A stretch of DNA of 64,000 nucleotides. Source: Myxococcales bacterium (GTDB lineage Bacteria > Myxococcota_A > Polyangia > Polyangiales > Polyangiaceae). How positions within the stretch are numbered: position 1 is the stretch's first letter; every line of letters starts with the position of its first letter. Of this stretch, positions 35,793 to 44,433 are shown piece by piece. The notes beneath the pieces were generated by a model that had not been told where the DNA came from, made no database searches, and was given only the letters and a program-made list of their open reading frames with translations. Where the stretch lies: the NCBI GenBank assembly GCA_025355005.1, contig JANXLV010000033.1, forward strand, positions 62,001 to 126,000. The letters are read 5' to 3'. The position numbers were made by a program, and so were the translations under genes.

Positions 35793-35934
35793 GGCTTTGA
35801 CCTTCGAGGTGGAACCTTACCTGCCTTTCATCCACTACGGAAACGTGGAAGGCATTCTTAACTGGTTCTTCTCGGAATGTCAGTGTGTCCGAATGACGCG
35901 TATCGGCTCGTCTATTTCCGTTCGCTGCACCCGC

Positions 35935-36858
35935 CTACTTGCATTCGATGGGGGGCAGCTCAGCGGGGCTCAGCCCATCCGCCATGAGGCGGGCATTGGC
36001 GAACACGGAGCGGAACGCGTCGATGCGGGCCATCACGCTGGGCGCCTTCGTGCGCTCGTCGCCGTCCATGGCGCTCATGCTCACCACGCCGACGATCTCC
36101 TTCGAGCCGCGGATGATCGCCGGACCGCCCGAGTCGCCGGGGCAGATCGACGCGTTCACGACGACGGCCTCGCTCGTGGTGGCGCGGATGGGTCCGCCCT
36201 CGCGCGTGTGGCGGCGAATGCCGTCGCTCGAGGCGCAGCGGCCAAAGCCCACCGTGTCGATCGTCTCGCCGATCTTCGGCGCCGTGTCGAGCCGCGCAGT
36301 CATGGTCGACAGGCCGACGAGCTTGCGCGTGAGCACGAGCACCGCGACGTCACCCGCGCCGCCCGATTCGCCGCACGGCGGAGCCACGACGTACTTCACA
36401 CCCACGTGCCCCCACGCCAGGTAGTCGCCGCCCAGCTCAATGCGGAGCTTGCTCGGTGCGAGCGATTGCGACATGAACTTGCCTTGGGCGGTGCGCTCCA
36501 CGACGCAGTGGTGCGCGGTCAGGATCAGGTCGTCTTCGATGAGGGTGCCGGTGCACGTGGCCTCGGGGCCGACGATGCGCACGATGGCGTCCTCCGCCAC
36601 GGCGAGCGCAAACGGAGGGGAGAAATAGCGGCTGCGCGCGATGGGGTCTTCACGCGTCGTGCGCTCGGACGACTGCCGACCCTTGGGCGTGAGACTCTGC
36701 GGACCCTGCTGGGCCTGAGCCGGTGCCCCAGGCTCCACAGTGGACTCTTGCGACGCAGACGCGGGCCGCTGGAGCGGCTGCTTGTCTGAGTGCAACATAC
36801 ATGCATTCGACACGAGGGCGAACACGCAGGCAAGCGCGAGAGCAGTCCGTTGTTGCAA
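35935..36858 (-). CDS. Trypsin-like (S1 family) serine protease lipoprotein
   Basis: 307 residues. Signal with FALVSNAC (lipobox Cys 20), a 70-residue disordered Ser/Gln/Pro-rich linker, then the chymotrypsin-fold domain. The triad is visible: His117 in LTAHHC, Asp170 in GDVAVLVL and Ser243 in CPGDSGGP. Cys in TAHHC and near SICPG suggest disulfides. It is probably an active, surface-tethered protease. It stands alone between glmS and the TPR gene. Confidence 0.87.
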   Translation of the reverse strand: MQQRTALALACVFALVSNACMLHSDKQPLQRPASASQESTVEPGAPAQAQQGPQSLTPKGRQSSERTTREDPIARSRYFSPPFALAVAEDAIVRIVGPEATCTGTLIEDDLILTAHHCVVERTAQGKFMSQSLAPSKLRIELGGDYLAWGHVGVKYVVAPPCGESGGAGDVAVLVLTRKLVGLSTMTARLDTAPKIGETIDTVGFGRCASSDGIRRHTREGGPIRATTSEAVVVNASICPGDSGGPAIIRGSKEIVGVVSMSAMDGDERTKAPSVMARIDAFRSVFANARLMADGLSPAELPPIECK

Positions 36859-36933
36859 GTGGCTCCTGAGATCGGCGACCGCGGGTGATGCTGCGCGAGC
36901 GGAGGCGGTTCGTGGTTGGGTAGCAGGCTCTCG

Positions 36934-37458
36934 TCAGCGGATCGCGAGGCCCACATCGCGCGTGGCGTTGTGGTAGGCGATTTCGCTCTGTTCGGGATGA
37001 GCCTGCGCGTCTTCCACGCCGAGCTTCTGAAGCTCAGTGAGGATGTCCACGCGGCGAGTGGCGGATGCGATCAGGTAGGAAGAACAAGGCTTGATGGGCG
37101 CGCTCTCGGCGCAGCGGTCGAGGACGCGCTTCTCCATGACGAGCGCGTCTTGCGAGCGCCCTTCTTCGAGCATGGCGCGCGCGTACAGGTGCATGACCGA
37201 CGGTTGTGCGCGAACGACCGAAGGCGCGTTCACGATGACGCTGATGGCGAGCCCGGGCGAGTGCGCGTCCAGGTAGCCCTGCGCGAGCTTGGAGACCGCC
37301 TCCGCGTCCTCGGGGTTGTCGGAGACGTTCTGCTCAAGCGAGCGAACGGCGTCAGCATGCACCTCGGAGATGACGGGCTTCTCGCGCTGCGTGCTGCTGG
37401 CAACCCACAGGGCCGCCACCGCACCAAGCACCACGAAGTTGAACACCTTCATCCGCAT
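36934..37458 (-). CDS. TPR-like anchored protein
   Basis: 174 residues. An N-terminal hydrophobic stretch (VFNFVVLGAVAALWVASS) is an uncleaved anchor or signal. Helical repeats follow (NPEDAEAVSKLAQGYLDAHSPGLAISV, PSVMHLYARAMLEEGRSQDAL) that match tetratricopeptide spacing, giving about two TPRs, then CAESAPIKPCSS, a possible disulfide, and a helical end. Function unknown. It is upstream of the protease gene on the same strand. Confidence 0.72.
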   Translation of the reverse strand: MRMKVFNFVVLGAVAALWVASSTQREKPVISEVHADAVRSLEQNVSDNPEDAEAVSKLAQGYLDAHSPGLAISVIVNAPSVVRAQPSVMHLYARAMLEEGRSQDALVMEKRVLDRCAESAPIKPCSSYLIASATRRVDILTELQKLGVEDAQAHPEQSEIAYHNATRDVGLAIR

Positions 37459-37819
37459 GCGACCGCTTCCTCCAACCTCTCTTAGGTACCGGTATCTACG
37501 CCCGGTAGGCCTGAAGGCTTCCCGCCACCGCGCCCACCACCAGCACAGCTAGCATCGCACAAACGTGGAGCCTTTCCAGGCCGCCGGAAGGGACCGACAG
37601 CGGGCTCTCCCGAAAGTTCCGAAAATCGACCGGGAGGGTGTAGCCGGATCTGAAGAGACACCTCCGCCCGCAACCTCACGCAGGGGGTAGACGAACGATG
37701 GACCCCCAACGGTTTGGAAACTTTGGGCCCACGAGAAAATAACTCCCACAACCAACGACATCCTCACCCACCGGCACGCCCACCTGCACTTGATGGGCGC
37801 ACGGGATGAGGGAACGGGG
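37459..37819. other. Intergenic region with no supportable gene
   Basis: About 360 bp between the TPR gene and the dehydrogenase gene. Short frames here lack plausible coding composition. A 5-bp stem CCCAA (37705-37709)/TTGGG (37723-37727) is seen but is not followed by a T-run. It presumably contains the TPR-gene promoter. Confidence 0.4.
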
Positions 37820-38899
37820 CTAGCGGGTGAGGGAGCGGAGCTCGTCTTTCAGGTCTGCGAGGATGGTGTCGGCGACGGCGCGGGTTCCTAGCTCGCCGCC
37901 TACGTCGCGGGTGCACTTCATGGTGTCGATGGCGCGGGCGCAGGCGCCTTCGATGCGCGCTTCTTCTTCTTCGTAGCCCAGGTAGCTCATCATCATCCCC
38001 ACCGTGAGGAACGTGGCGATGGGGTTCGCGAGATCTTTGCCTGCGAGTGGCGGGGCGGAGCCGTGGACGGGCTCGAACATCGCGACGCGCTCGCCGTCCG
38101 CGGCGAACAGGTTCGCGCTCGCCGCCATGCCCAGGCCGCCCTGGAGCGCTGCGCCGAGATCCGTGACGATGTCGCCGAACAGGTTGCACGTGACGATGAC
38201 GTCGAACTGCGTGGGGTCCTGGATCAGGTAGAGGCACAGCGCGTCCACGTAGACGTGCTTCGCCTCGATACCGGGGTACTCCTTCGCGACCTCGAAGAAG
38301 CAGCGGTACCAGAGCTCGTGCGCGTGCTTCATCGCGTTCGACTTGTCCGCCATGTGAACGCGCTTCTTGCCGTGCGCCTTCGCGTACTCGAAGCCCGCGC
38401 GGATGAGGCGCTCCACGCCCTTGCGAGTGTTCACGTCCTCGTTGATCGCGATCTCGTCCGGTGTGCCGCGCTTGAACTGCCCGCCCATGCCCACGTAGAT
38501 GCCCTCGGTGTTCTCGCGGAACACGACCAGGTCCACGTCCTTCTTGCCCTTGCCCTTGATGGGAACGAGCCGATCCGAAAGAGCCTTGATCGGCCGCACG
38601 TTGGCGTAGAGATCGAGCCCGAAGCGCAGGCCAAAGAGGATGTCGCGCGCGTGCTCCAGCCCGGGCACACGCGGATCGCCGAGCGCGCCGAGCAGCACCG
38701 CGCGCGCCTCGTTCTTGATGCGGTCCGCGATCTCTTTCGGGAACGTGGTGCCATCTTTCAAGAAGCGGTCGGCGCCCAGATCGAGCTCCCACAGATCGAA
38801 CGGGAGCCCTTTCTCCGCCTTGTATAGCTCGAGAAGGCGGCGCCCCTCGCGCGTAACGTCCTTGCCGATTCCATCTCCGGGGATGAGCGCGATGAGCAT
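37820..38899 (-). CDS. Isocitrate/isopropylmalate dehydrogenase family enzyme
   Basis: 359 residues, beta-decarboxylating dehydrogenase. Signature segments: LIPGDGIGKDV, FRENTEGIYVG, MADKSNAMKHAHELW (catalytic Lys), NLFGDIVTDLGAAL and EPVHGSAPPLAGK. The RENTEGIYVG loop lacks the LTGGIY of true LeuB and is closer to isocitrate or homoisocitrate types, so substrate is open; the NAD-type EPVHGSAP loop is present. No other leucine or lysine gene is adjacent. It lies just downstream of the HAD gene on the same strand (25 bp apart). Confidence 0.82.
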   Translation of the reverse strand: MLIALIPGDGIGKDVTREGRRLLELYKAEKGLPFDLWELDLGADRFLKDGTTFPKEIADRIKNEARAVLLGALGDPRVPGLEHARDILFGLRFGLDLYANVRPIKALSDRLVPIKGKGKKDVDLVVFRENTEGIYVGMGGQFKRGTPDEIAINEDVNTRKGVERLIRAGFEYAKAHGKKRVHMADKSNAMKHAHELWYRCFFEVAKEYPGIEAKHVYVDALCLYLIQDPTQFDVIVTCNLFGDIVTDLGAALQGGLGMAASANLFAADGERVAMFEPVHGSAPPLAGKDLANPIATFLTVGMMMSYLGYEEEEARIEGACARAIDTMKCTRDVGGELGTRAVADTILADLKDELRSLTR

Positions 38900-38924
38900 T
38901 GATCCGTGGCCTCTTGTTGAAGGA

Positions 38925-39677
38925 CTAGTGCGACTTGTGCTCGCGATGCAGGGTCAGGGCGACCATGACCTCCACCGCGCCTGGCACGCGCGGAACGTCG
39001 GCGTGGCGGCTCTCGTAGTGATTGTAGGGATCGATGAGGGCATGACGGATTCCCGCGGCGAGCGCGCCCAGGATGTCCGTGCTGAACATGTCACCGAGGT
39101 GCAGCGTGCGCTCCTTTGCGACGCCGCCTGCCTTCTCGCGCGCGATGTCGAAGATGCGGGGGTCCGGCTTCTCGATGCCGACGAGCCCGCTGTCGACGAC
39201 ATGATCGAATGCGCCATCGATGCCGAGCCGCGCGAACAGCTTCGTGAGCATGCCCTCCGAGTTCGATACGACGACGATCTTTCCGCCCGTCTGCTTCCAC
39301 GCGGCCGCCGCGCCTGAGAAGCCGGTGGGCACGTTGCGCCAGAGGTTCAGGTCGCAGTGCTCCGTCCAGAGCACGTCGAGGAGCTCACCGAGCGAGCGCG
39401 CCTCGGCGCCGGCGCAGAAGAGCATGGTGCCCACCATGCGGCCCCATCCGGTGGCGCCCGGCCGCTGGCGGTTCTTCCACGTCGCGTCGATCATGGTGTC
39501 GTCCTCGGCGCGGCGCTTCGCCTCACCCTCGGACGTGATCAGGGTCTCCTCCGTGACGGAGAACCCGTGCTCGGTGCACAGCTCCGCCACGCGCGCGTGA
39601 TCCAGGAAGATCACCGTGTTCCCGGCGTCGAGACAGACAAGCTCGACGTCGGTGAGGAGGCTCTCCGCGATGGTCAA
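38925..39677 (-). CDS. HAD-superfamily hydrolase
   Basis: 250 residues, starting [10 protein letters not shown]. Motif I reads CLDAGNT: the nucleophile Asp is kept but the second Asp is Gly, as in some HADs where general acid is supplied elsewhere. Motif II is VVVSNS, motif III Lys lies in [11 protein letters not shown], motif IV is HLGDMFSTD. The cap is helical (type I). It lies one base after ald, so probably cotranscribed. Substrate unknown. Confidence 0.8.
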   Translation of the reverse strand: MTIAESLLTDVELVCLDAGNTVIFLDHARVAELCTEHGFSVTEETLITSEGEAKRRAEDDTMIDATWKNRQRPGATGWGRMVGTMLFCAGAEARSLGELLDVLWTEHCDLNLWRNVPTGFSGAAAAWKQTGGKIVVVSNSEGMLTKLFARLGIDGAFDHVVDSGLVGIEKPDPRIFDIAREKAGGVAKERTLHLGDMFSTDILGALAAGIRHALIDPYNHYESRHADVPRVPGAVEVMVALTLHREHKSH

Positions 39678-39678
39678 T

Positions 39679-40794
<1,116 letters not shown>

Positions 40795-40851
40795 GGCGGG
40801 CTCCTTGGCGATGTGTGGTGGCGGTGGCGGACATTAGCAACAATCCCCCGC

Positions 40852-41940
40852 ATGAAAAGGCATGTTTTTGCGCGAAAAATGACGCAGTCTGTCGAACTGC
40901 ACGTGCTCTACAAACTGGTCCGACCTCTCCTGTTCACGCTCCCGCCGCATACTGCACATGCGCTGGGCAACCTGACGCTCGCGCCCGTGGAGTACCTGTC
41001 GCCGCTGCGGGCGCTGGTACGTGCATTCTGCACGCAAAAAGGAGCCGGGGTGGACCTGATGGGCCTGCATTTTCCGAGCCCTGTAGGTCTGGCTGGCGGC
41101 TTCGACAAGAACGCGACGCGCGCGCGCGCGCTGGCAGCGCTGGGCTTCGGGTTCGTGGAGCTGGGGACCGTGACGGCGGAGGCGCAGGACGCGAACCCGA
41201 TGCCGAACATGTTCCGGCTGCCCGCGGACCATGCGCTCGTCAATCGGCTCGGCTTCCCGAACGAGGGCGCGAAGGCAGTGTGCGAGCGCATCGAAGCGCG
41301 TGGTGGAGCTGCGGCCCTCGGTGTGCCGCTAGCGGTGTCCATCGGCAAGTCGCGGAGCGTGGACGTGAACGATCGCGAGGCCGTGCTTGCGGATTACGCG
41401 AAGAGCTTTCGCCACGCGCATCGTGTCGCGGACTTCGTGGTGGTGAACGTCTCGTCGCCGAACACGAAGAACCTGCGAGCGCTGCAGGGCGCAGACGCCG
41501 CGAAGCTGCTCCTCGCGTTCTTGATGGAAGAGAACGAGCCGAAGAAGCCGCTGCTCCTCAAGATCGCGCCCGACATGGACGACGACGGGCTCGCCTCGCT
41601 CCTCGCGGTCGTGAAGGAGAGCGGCATCGACGGCGTGATCGCGACGAACACGACCATCACGCGAACGGGATTGAAGACGTCGGACGGACGCCTCGCGGAG
41701 ATCGGTGCGGGAGGTCTATCGGGCCCACCCCTTCGCGCCCGCGCACTCGATGTGGTGCGAACGGCACGCGCCACCCTCGGGCCCGACAAGGTCGTCATCG
41801 GAGTGGGCGGCATCAGCGACGCCTCGCACGCACGCGCGCTGTTGGACGCAGGAGCAAACCTCGTGCAGCTCTACACGGGCTTCATCTACGAAGGCCCAGG
41901 CCTACCGAGCCGCCTCGCAAGGGAGCTAGGTCACGATTGA
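40852..41940 (+). CDS. pyrD: Dihydroorotate dehydrogenase (quinone type)
   Basis: About 362 residues, class-2 enzyme of pyrimidine biosynthesis that hands electrons to quinone. The N-terminal helix YKLVRPLLFTLPPHTAH should sit on the membrane. FMN-site segments: GLAGGFDKNATRA, FVELGTVTAEAQ, VVNVSSPNTKNLR (with the class-2 Ser base nearby), LLLKIAPDMDDDGLASL, ATNTTITR and GVGGISDASHARALLDAGANLVQLYTGFIYEGP. The start at 40852 or the ATG at 40879 are both possible. It is divergent from ald. Confidence 0.94.
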   Translation: MKRHVFARKMTQSVELHVLYKLVRPLLFTLPPHTAHALGNLTLAPVEYLSPLRALVRAFCTQKGAGVDLMGLHFPSPVGLAGGFDKNATRARALAALGFGFVELGTVTAEAQDANPMPNMFRLPADHALVNRLGFPNEGAKAVCERIEARGGAAALGVPLAVSIGKSRSVDVNDREAVLADYAKSFRHAHRVADFVVVNVSSPNTKNLRALQGADAAKLLLAFLMEENEPKKPLLLKIAPDMDDDGLASLLAVVKESGIDGVIATNTTITRTGLKTSDGRLAEIGAGGLSGPPLRARALDVVRTARATLGPDKVVIGVGGISDASHARALLDAGANLVQLYTGFIYEGPGLPSRLARELGHD

Positions 41941-41947
41941 GACCACC

Positions 41948-42484
41948 TTGAATAGATGCCTCAACGCCTTTCTGTTTCTCATTGTCGGGGCCTGCGCAAC
42001 GAAGGAGCCTGCGCGCCCGATTGGCCCTCTCCCGGATGACGCCTCGCATGAAGGGCCTGCCGCGCAGCCCACGTGGGAGGTGCCGCCGCTCGATCTTCCG
42101 TCTCTCACGACGGGTCGCGTGAAGCGGACGCCGGGCAATGTGACCGTGATCATGTTCTTCGCGACCTGGCACGACCCATCGAAGAAGGCGTTCCCGAAGC
42201 TTCAGGAGCTCGTGAACAAGTACTCGTCACGCGGTCTCGAGCTGTTTGCGATCTCCGTGGACGAGGAGCCCACCGGCGTGGCCGAGTTCGCAAAGATGTA
42301 TGGTGCACGTTTTCCGATCGCATGGGACGACGGCATGCGCATCGCGAAGGAGTGGCGACCCCGCATGATGCCCACCCTCTTCGTCATCGATCGAAAGGGC
42401 AAGAACCAGGGACACCGCGGCGGGTGGCACGACGGCGAGGAGAAGGACCTGGAAAATCAGCTCCTCCCTCTGCTCGCGCCCTGA
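41948..42484 (+). CDS. Thioredoxin-fold (TlpA-like) lipoprotein with no active-site Cys
   Basis: 178 residues from a TTG. Lipobox FLIVGAC (Cys 16). Thioredoxin/TlpA fold: VTVIMFFATWHDPSKKAFPKL, LFAISVDEEPTGVAEFAKMYG and the cis-Pro loop RMMPTLFVIDRKG. Where TlpA has WCxxC, this has WHDPS (His75 and Ser78 replace the two Cys), so it cannot perform dithiol exchange. It may be a structural or binding derivative. It follows pyrD by 7 bp and may be cotranscribed. Confidence 0.83.
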   Translation: MNRCLNAFLFLIVGACATKEPARPIGPLPDDASHEGPAAQPTWEVPPLDLPSLTTGRVKRTPGNVTVIMFFATWHDPSKKAFPKLQELVNKYSSRGLELFAISVDEEPTGVAEFAKMYGARFPIAWDDGMRIAKEWRPRMMPTLFVIDRKGKNQGHRGGWHDGEEKDLENQLLPLLAP

Positions 42485-42491
42485 TCTGTTG

Positions 42492-43205
42492 TCAGGGCAG
42501 GAGGGCACCGCAGAGCAGGGCGACGACGTGCTCTTTTCGTTCGGTCCCGTGAGGATCGAACGAGGGCCACACGGCACCCACGAGCCGCTTCGACTCGATC
42601 GGATAGGCGACGATGCTCACCGCTGTGATCGCGAGCTGGCGTGGTGAGACCTTGCGATTCACCTCGCCGCGTTCGCGCATCTTCTCGAGCTCGGTGACAA
42701 CGGACTCGAACATGGGGCGCACGCGCTCCTCGACGAAGCGCACGGCGCGCTCGCCCTTGCGCAGCTCGAAGCTCAGCATCGCGACGAGCGACGCGTGCTC
42801 CTCGAAGAACCCGGCAAGCAGATCGACGAAGGCAGAGACGAGCGTGCGGAGGTCCTCGCGCTTCATCTTGTGTCGTCCGTCGTGCGCGCTCACCGCAGTC
42901 TGCATGACGGTGATGAGCTCCCAGACCTTCGCGCTGGTGCCGGCGAGGCCTTCGCGCATCACCTCTTCGTAGAGCGACTCCTTGTCGGCGAAGTAGTGAT
43001 AGATGAGCGCCTGCTGCACCTTCGCGCCCGCTGCGATGTTCGCGAGTCGCGCGCCGTCGTAGCCCTTGGCGGCGAACTCCTCCTCCGCGGCGGCGAGGAT
43101 CGATGCGCGCGTGCGCTCGGGGTTGCGGTCTGCGCGCTTCTTCGCACGCGTGATGGGCAGACCTGCGCGCTCGGCGCGATCTGCGGCGCTATCGGCCGCG
43201 CTCAC
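42492..43205 (-). CDS. TetR-family transcriptional regulator
   Basis: About 237 residues from a GTG at 43205; a TTG at 43280 would overlap the upstream diiron-protein gene by 32 bp. The N-terminal DNA-binding domain is clear: ERTRASILAAAEEEFAAKGYDGARLANIAAGAKVQQALIYHYFADKESLYEEVMREGL. The C-terminal ligand pocket is helical. It lies directly downstream of the diiron-protein gene and could regulate it; the repeats in that promoter are a candidate operator. Confidence 0.87.
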   Translation of the reverse strand: MSAADSAADRAERAGLPITRAKKRADRNPERTRASILAAAEEEFAAKGYDGARLANIAAGAKVQQALIYHYFADKESLYEEVMREGLAGTSAKVWELITVMQTAVSAHDGRHKMKREDLRTLVSAFVDLLAGFFEEHASLVAMLSFELRKGERAVRFVEERVRPMFESVVTELEKMRERGEVNRKVSPRQLAITAVSIVAYPIESKRLVGAVWPSFDPHGTERKEHVVALLCGALLP

Positions 43206-43248
43206 CCCCGCTGTCTTGTCGCTGCGGCCCGCCCTTCGGCGATCCGCC

Positions 43249-44274
43249 TCACGCGCTAGGTTCCCAGTCTTCGTACTCAAGGACGTCGAGCTCTTCGAAC
43301 CCTTTTCTCACGGCCTCAGTGAGAAGCCCTAGTCTTTTCACGTTCGGGACGATCTTTGAAAAGAGCAGCTTCCGGAACAGCGCCATCATCGGCGAGCGCG
43401 CAGCCAGCTCCTCGCACTCCTTCTGCGGAAGACCGACGTTCTGCCAGACCTCCTGGGCCAGGAAGCGGTCGCGCAGGAGGCGTGAGCTCTCGACGATGAA
43501 CTCCTCGCGGTCCTTCAGCTCGCTCGGCTTCATGTCGTCGTAGTTGTGCCGGAGCGACATCACGCCGAACGCCACGTGTCGCGCCTCGTCCTGCATGATC
43601 ATTTTGGTGATCTCGCGGATGAGCGGCTCCTGCGTCGTCTCGTGGATCATCCCGAACGCCCCGAGGGCGACGCCCTCCACCAGGATCTGCATGCCGAGGT
43701 ATTTGAAGTCCCAGCGGCTGTCCGTCATGATCGTGTCGAGCAGCGTCTTCAGCGGCGGGCTCGGCGGATACATGAGGCCGACCTTCTCGGAGATGTACCG
43801 CTCGTAGACCTCCACGTGGCGCGCCTCGTCGAAGACCTGCGCGGCCGCGTAGAACTTTGCTTCGGCCGTGGGTGAGCACGCGACGATCTGCGACGTGGCG
43901 AGCAACGCGCCCTGCTCGCCGTGCAGGAAGTTCGAGAGCACGTAGCTCGTCATGTGGCGGCGAAGCAACGGCACTTCGCGCTTCGGGTCCAGGCGGCGCC
44001 ACACGTCCGAGCCGAAGATCGGATTGAACGCGTCAGGGACGAGCTCCCGTTCGGGGTCCACGTCGGTGTCCCACTTGAAGTGCGTGCGCGCGTTCCAGTT
44101 CAGATCCTTGGCCTTCTCGTAGAGCGCGCGAAGGTCGTCGCGATCACTCCGGTACGAATCGAGGAACACGAGCTCGTGGCTCACGGGCATGCGACCAGGA
44201 TGCGCCGCCTTCTCGGGAACGGCCGAGGGGGAGGACGGAGCGTGAGGATCGAACGAGAGCGCGTGCGCAGCCAT
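43249..44274 (-). CDS. Ferritin-like diiron protein (AurF/R2-like)
   Basis: 341 residues, predicted soluble helical bundle. Two metal-ligand sets are visible: HGEQGALLATSQ, then DEARHVEVYERY, and EGVALGAFGMIHETT, then DEARHVAFGVMSLRHNY. The repeated E...DEARH pairs are the carboxylate-bridged diiron pattern of ferritin-like oxygenases (AurF/CmlI-type N-oxygenases or R2-like). A strong AAGGAG lies before the ATG, and a TTGACA box with triple repeats upstream. It is paired with a TetR gene. Whether it is an oxygenase or a reductase subunit cannot be read. Confidence 0.8.
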   Translation of the reverse strand: MAAHALSFDPHAPSSPSAVPEKAAHPGRMPVSHELVFLDSYRSDRDDLRALYEKAKDLNWNARTHFKWDTDVDPERELVPDAFNPIFGSDVWRRLDPKREVPLLRRHMTSYVLSNFLHGEQGALLATSQIVACSPTAEAKFYAAAQVFDEARHVEVYERYISEKVGLMYPPSPPLKTLLDTIMTDSRWDFKYLGMQILVEGVALGAFGMIHETTQEPLIREITKMIMQDEARHVAFGVMSLRHNYDDMKPSELKDREEFIVESSRLLRDRFLAQEVWQNVGLPQKECEELAARSPMMALFRKLLFSKIVPNVKRLGLLTEAVRKGFEELDVLEYEDWEPSA

Positions 44275-44276
44275 GG

Positions 44277-44283
44277 GGTCTCC
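44277..44283 (-). promoter_or_regulatory. Ribosome-binding site of the diiron-protein gene
   Basis: Minus-strand AAGGAGA a few bases before the ATG at 44274, well placed to initiate translation. Confidence 0.6.
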
Positions 44284-44290
44284 TTGCGGA

Positions 44291-44331
44291 CTATTTGCTA
44301 TTTACTATTTATTAAATACACAAGTTGTCAA
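44291..44331 (-). promoter_or_regulatory. AT-rich promoter of the diiron-protein gene with triple 7-bp repeats
   Basis: On the minus strand a perfect TTGACA (44331-44326) is followed about 17-18 bp later by ATAGTA/TAGTAA as a possible -10. Read on the plus strand, CTATTTG, CTATTTA and CTATTTA follow one another without gap (44291-44311), three direct repeats of 7 bp, and TTAAATA completes a fourth near-copy. The stretch is very AT-rich against its surroundings. The repeats lie where a TetR-type or other repressor could bind. Confidence 0.5.
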
Positions 44332-44433
44332 GAAACCCCACCCGTGCCACCAGGCAACCTGTTGACATTATTACGAACAATTCTCGCTTCGCCCGTCCCA
44401 TAGACGGGAAGAACGGGACGCGAGCGGAGGCCG

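Noticed and set aside
35793-35934. Possible glmS ribozyme or leader RNA
   Set aside because: No cleavage-site or pseudoknot-like pattern is visible; the ribozyme is known mainly from Firmicutes.
37549-37767. 72-codon minus-strand frame with a hydrophobic start
   Set aside because: The rest of the frame has no coherent composition and lies in lower-GC intergenic DNA.
44362-44367. Plus-strand TTGACA
   Set aside because: It has no fitting -10 and would read antisense into the kelch gene.
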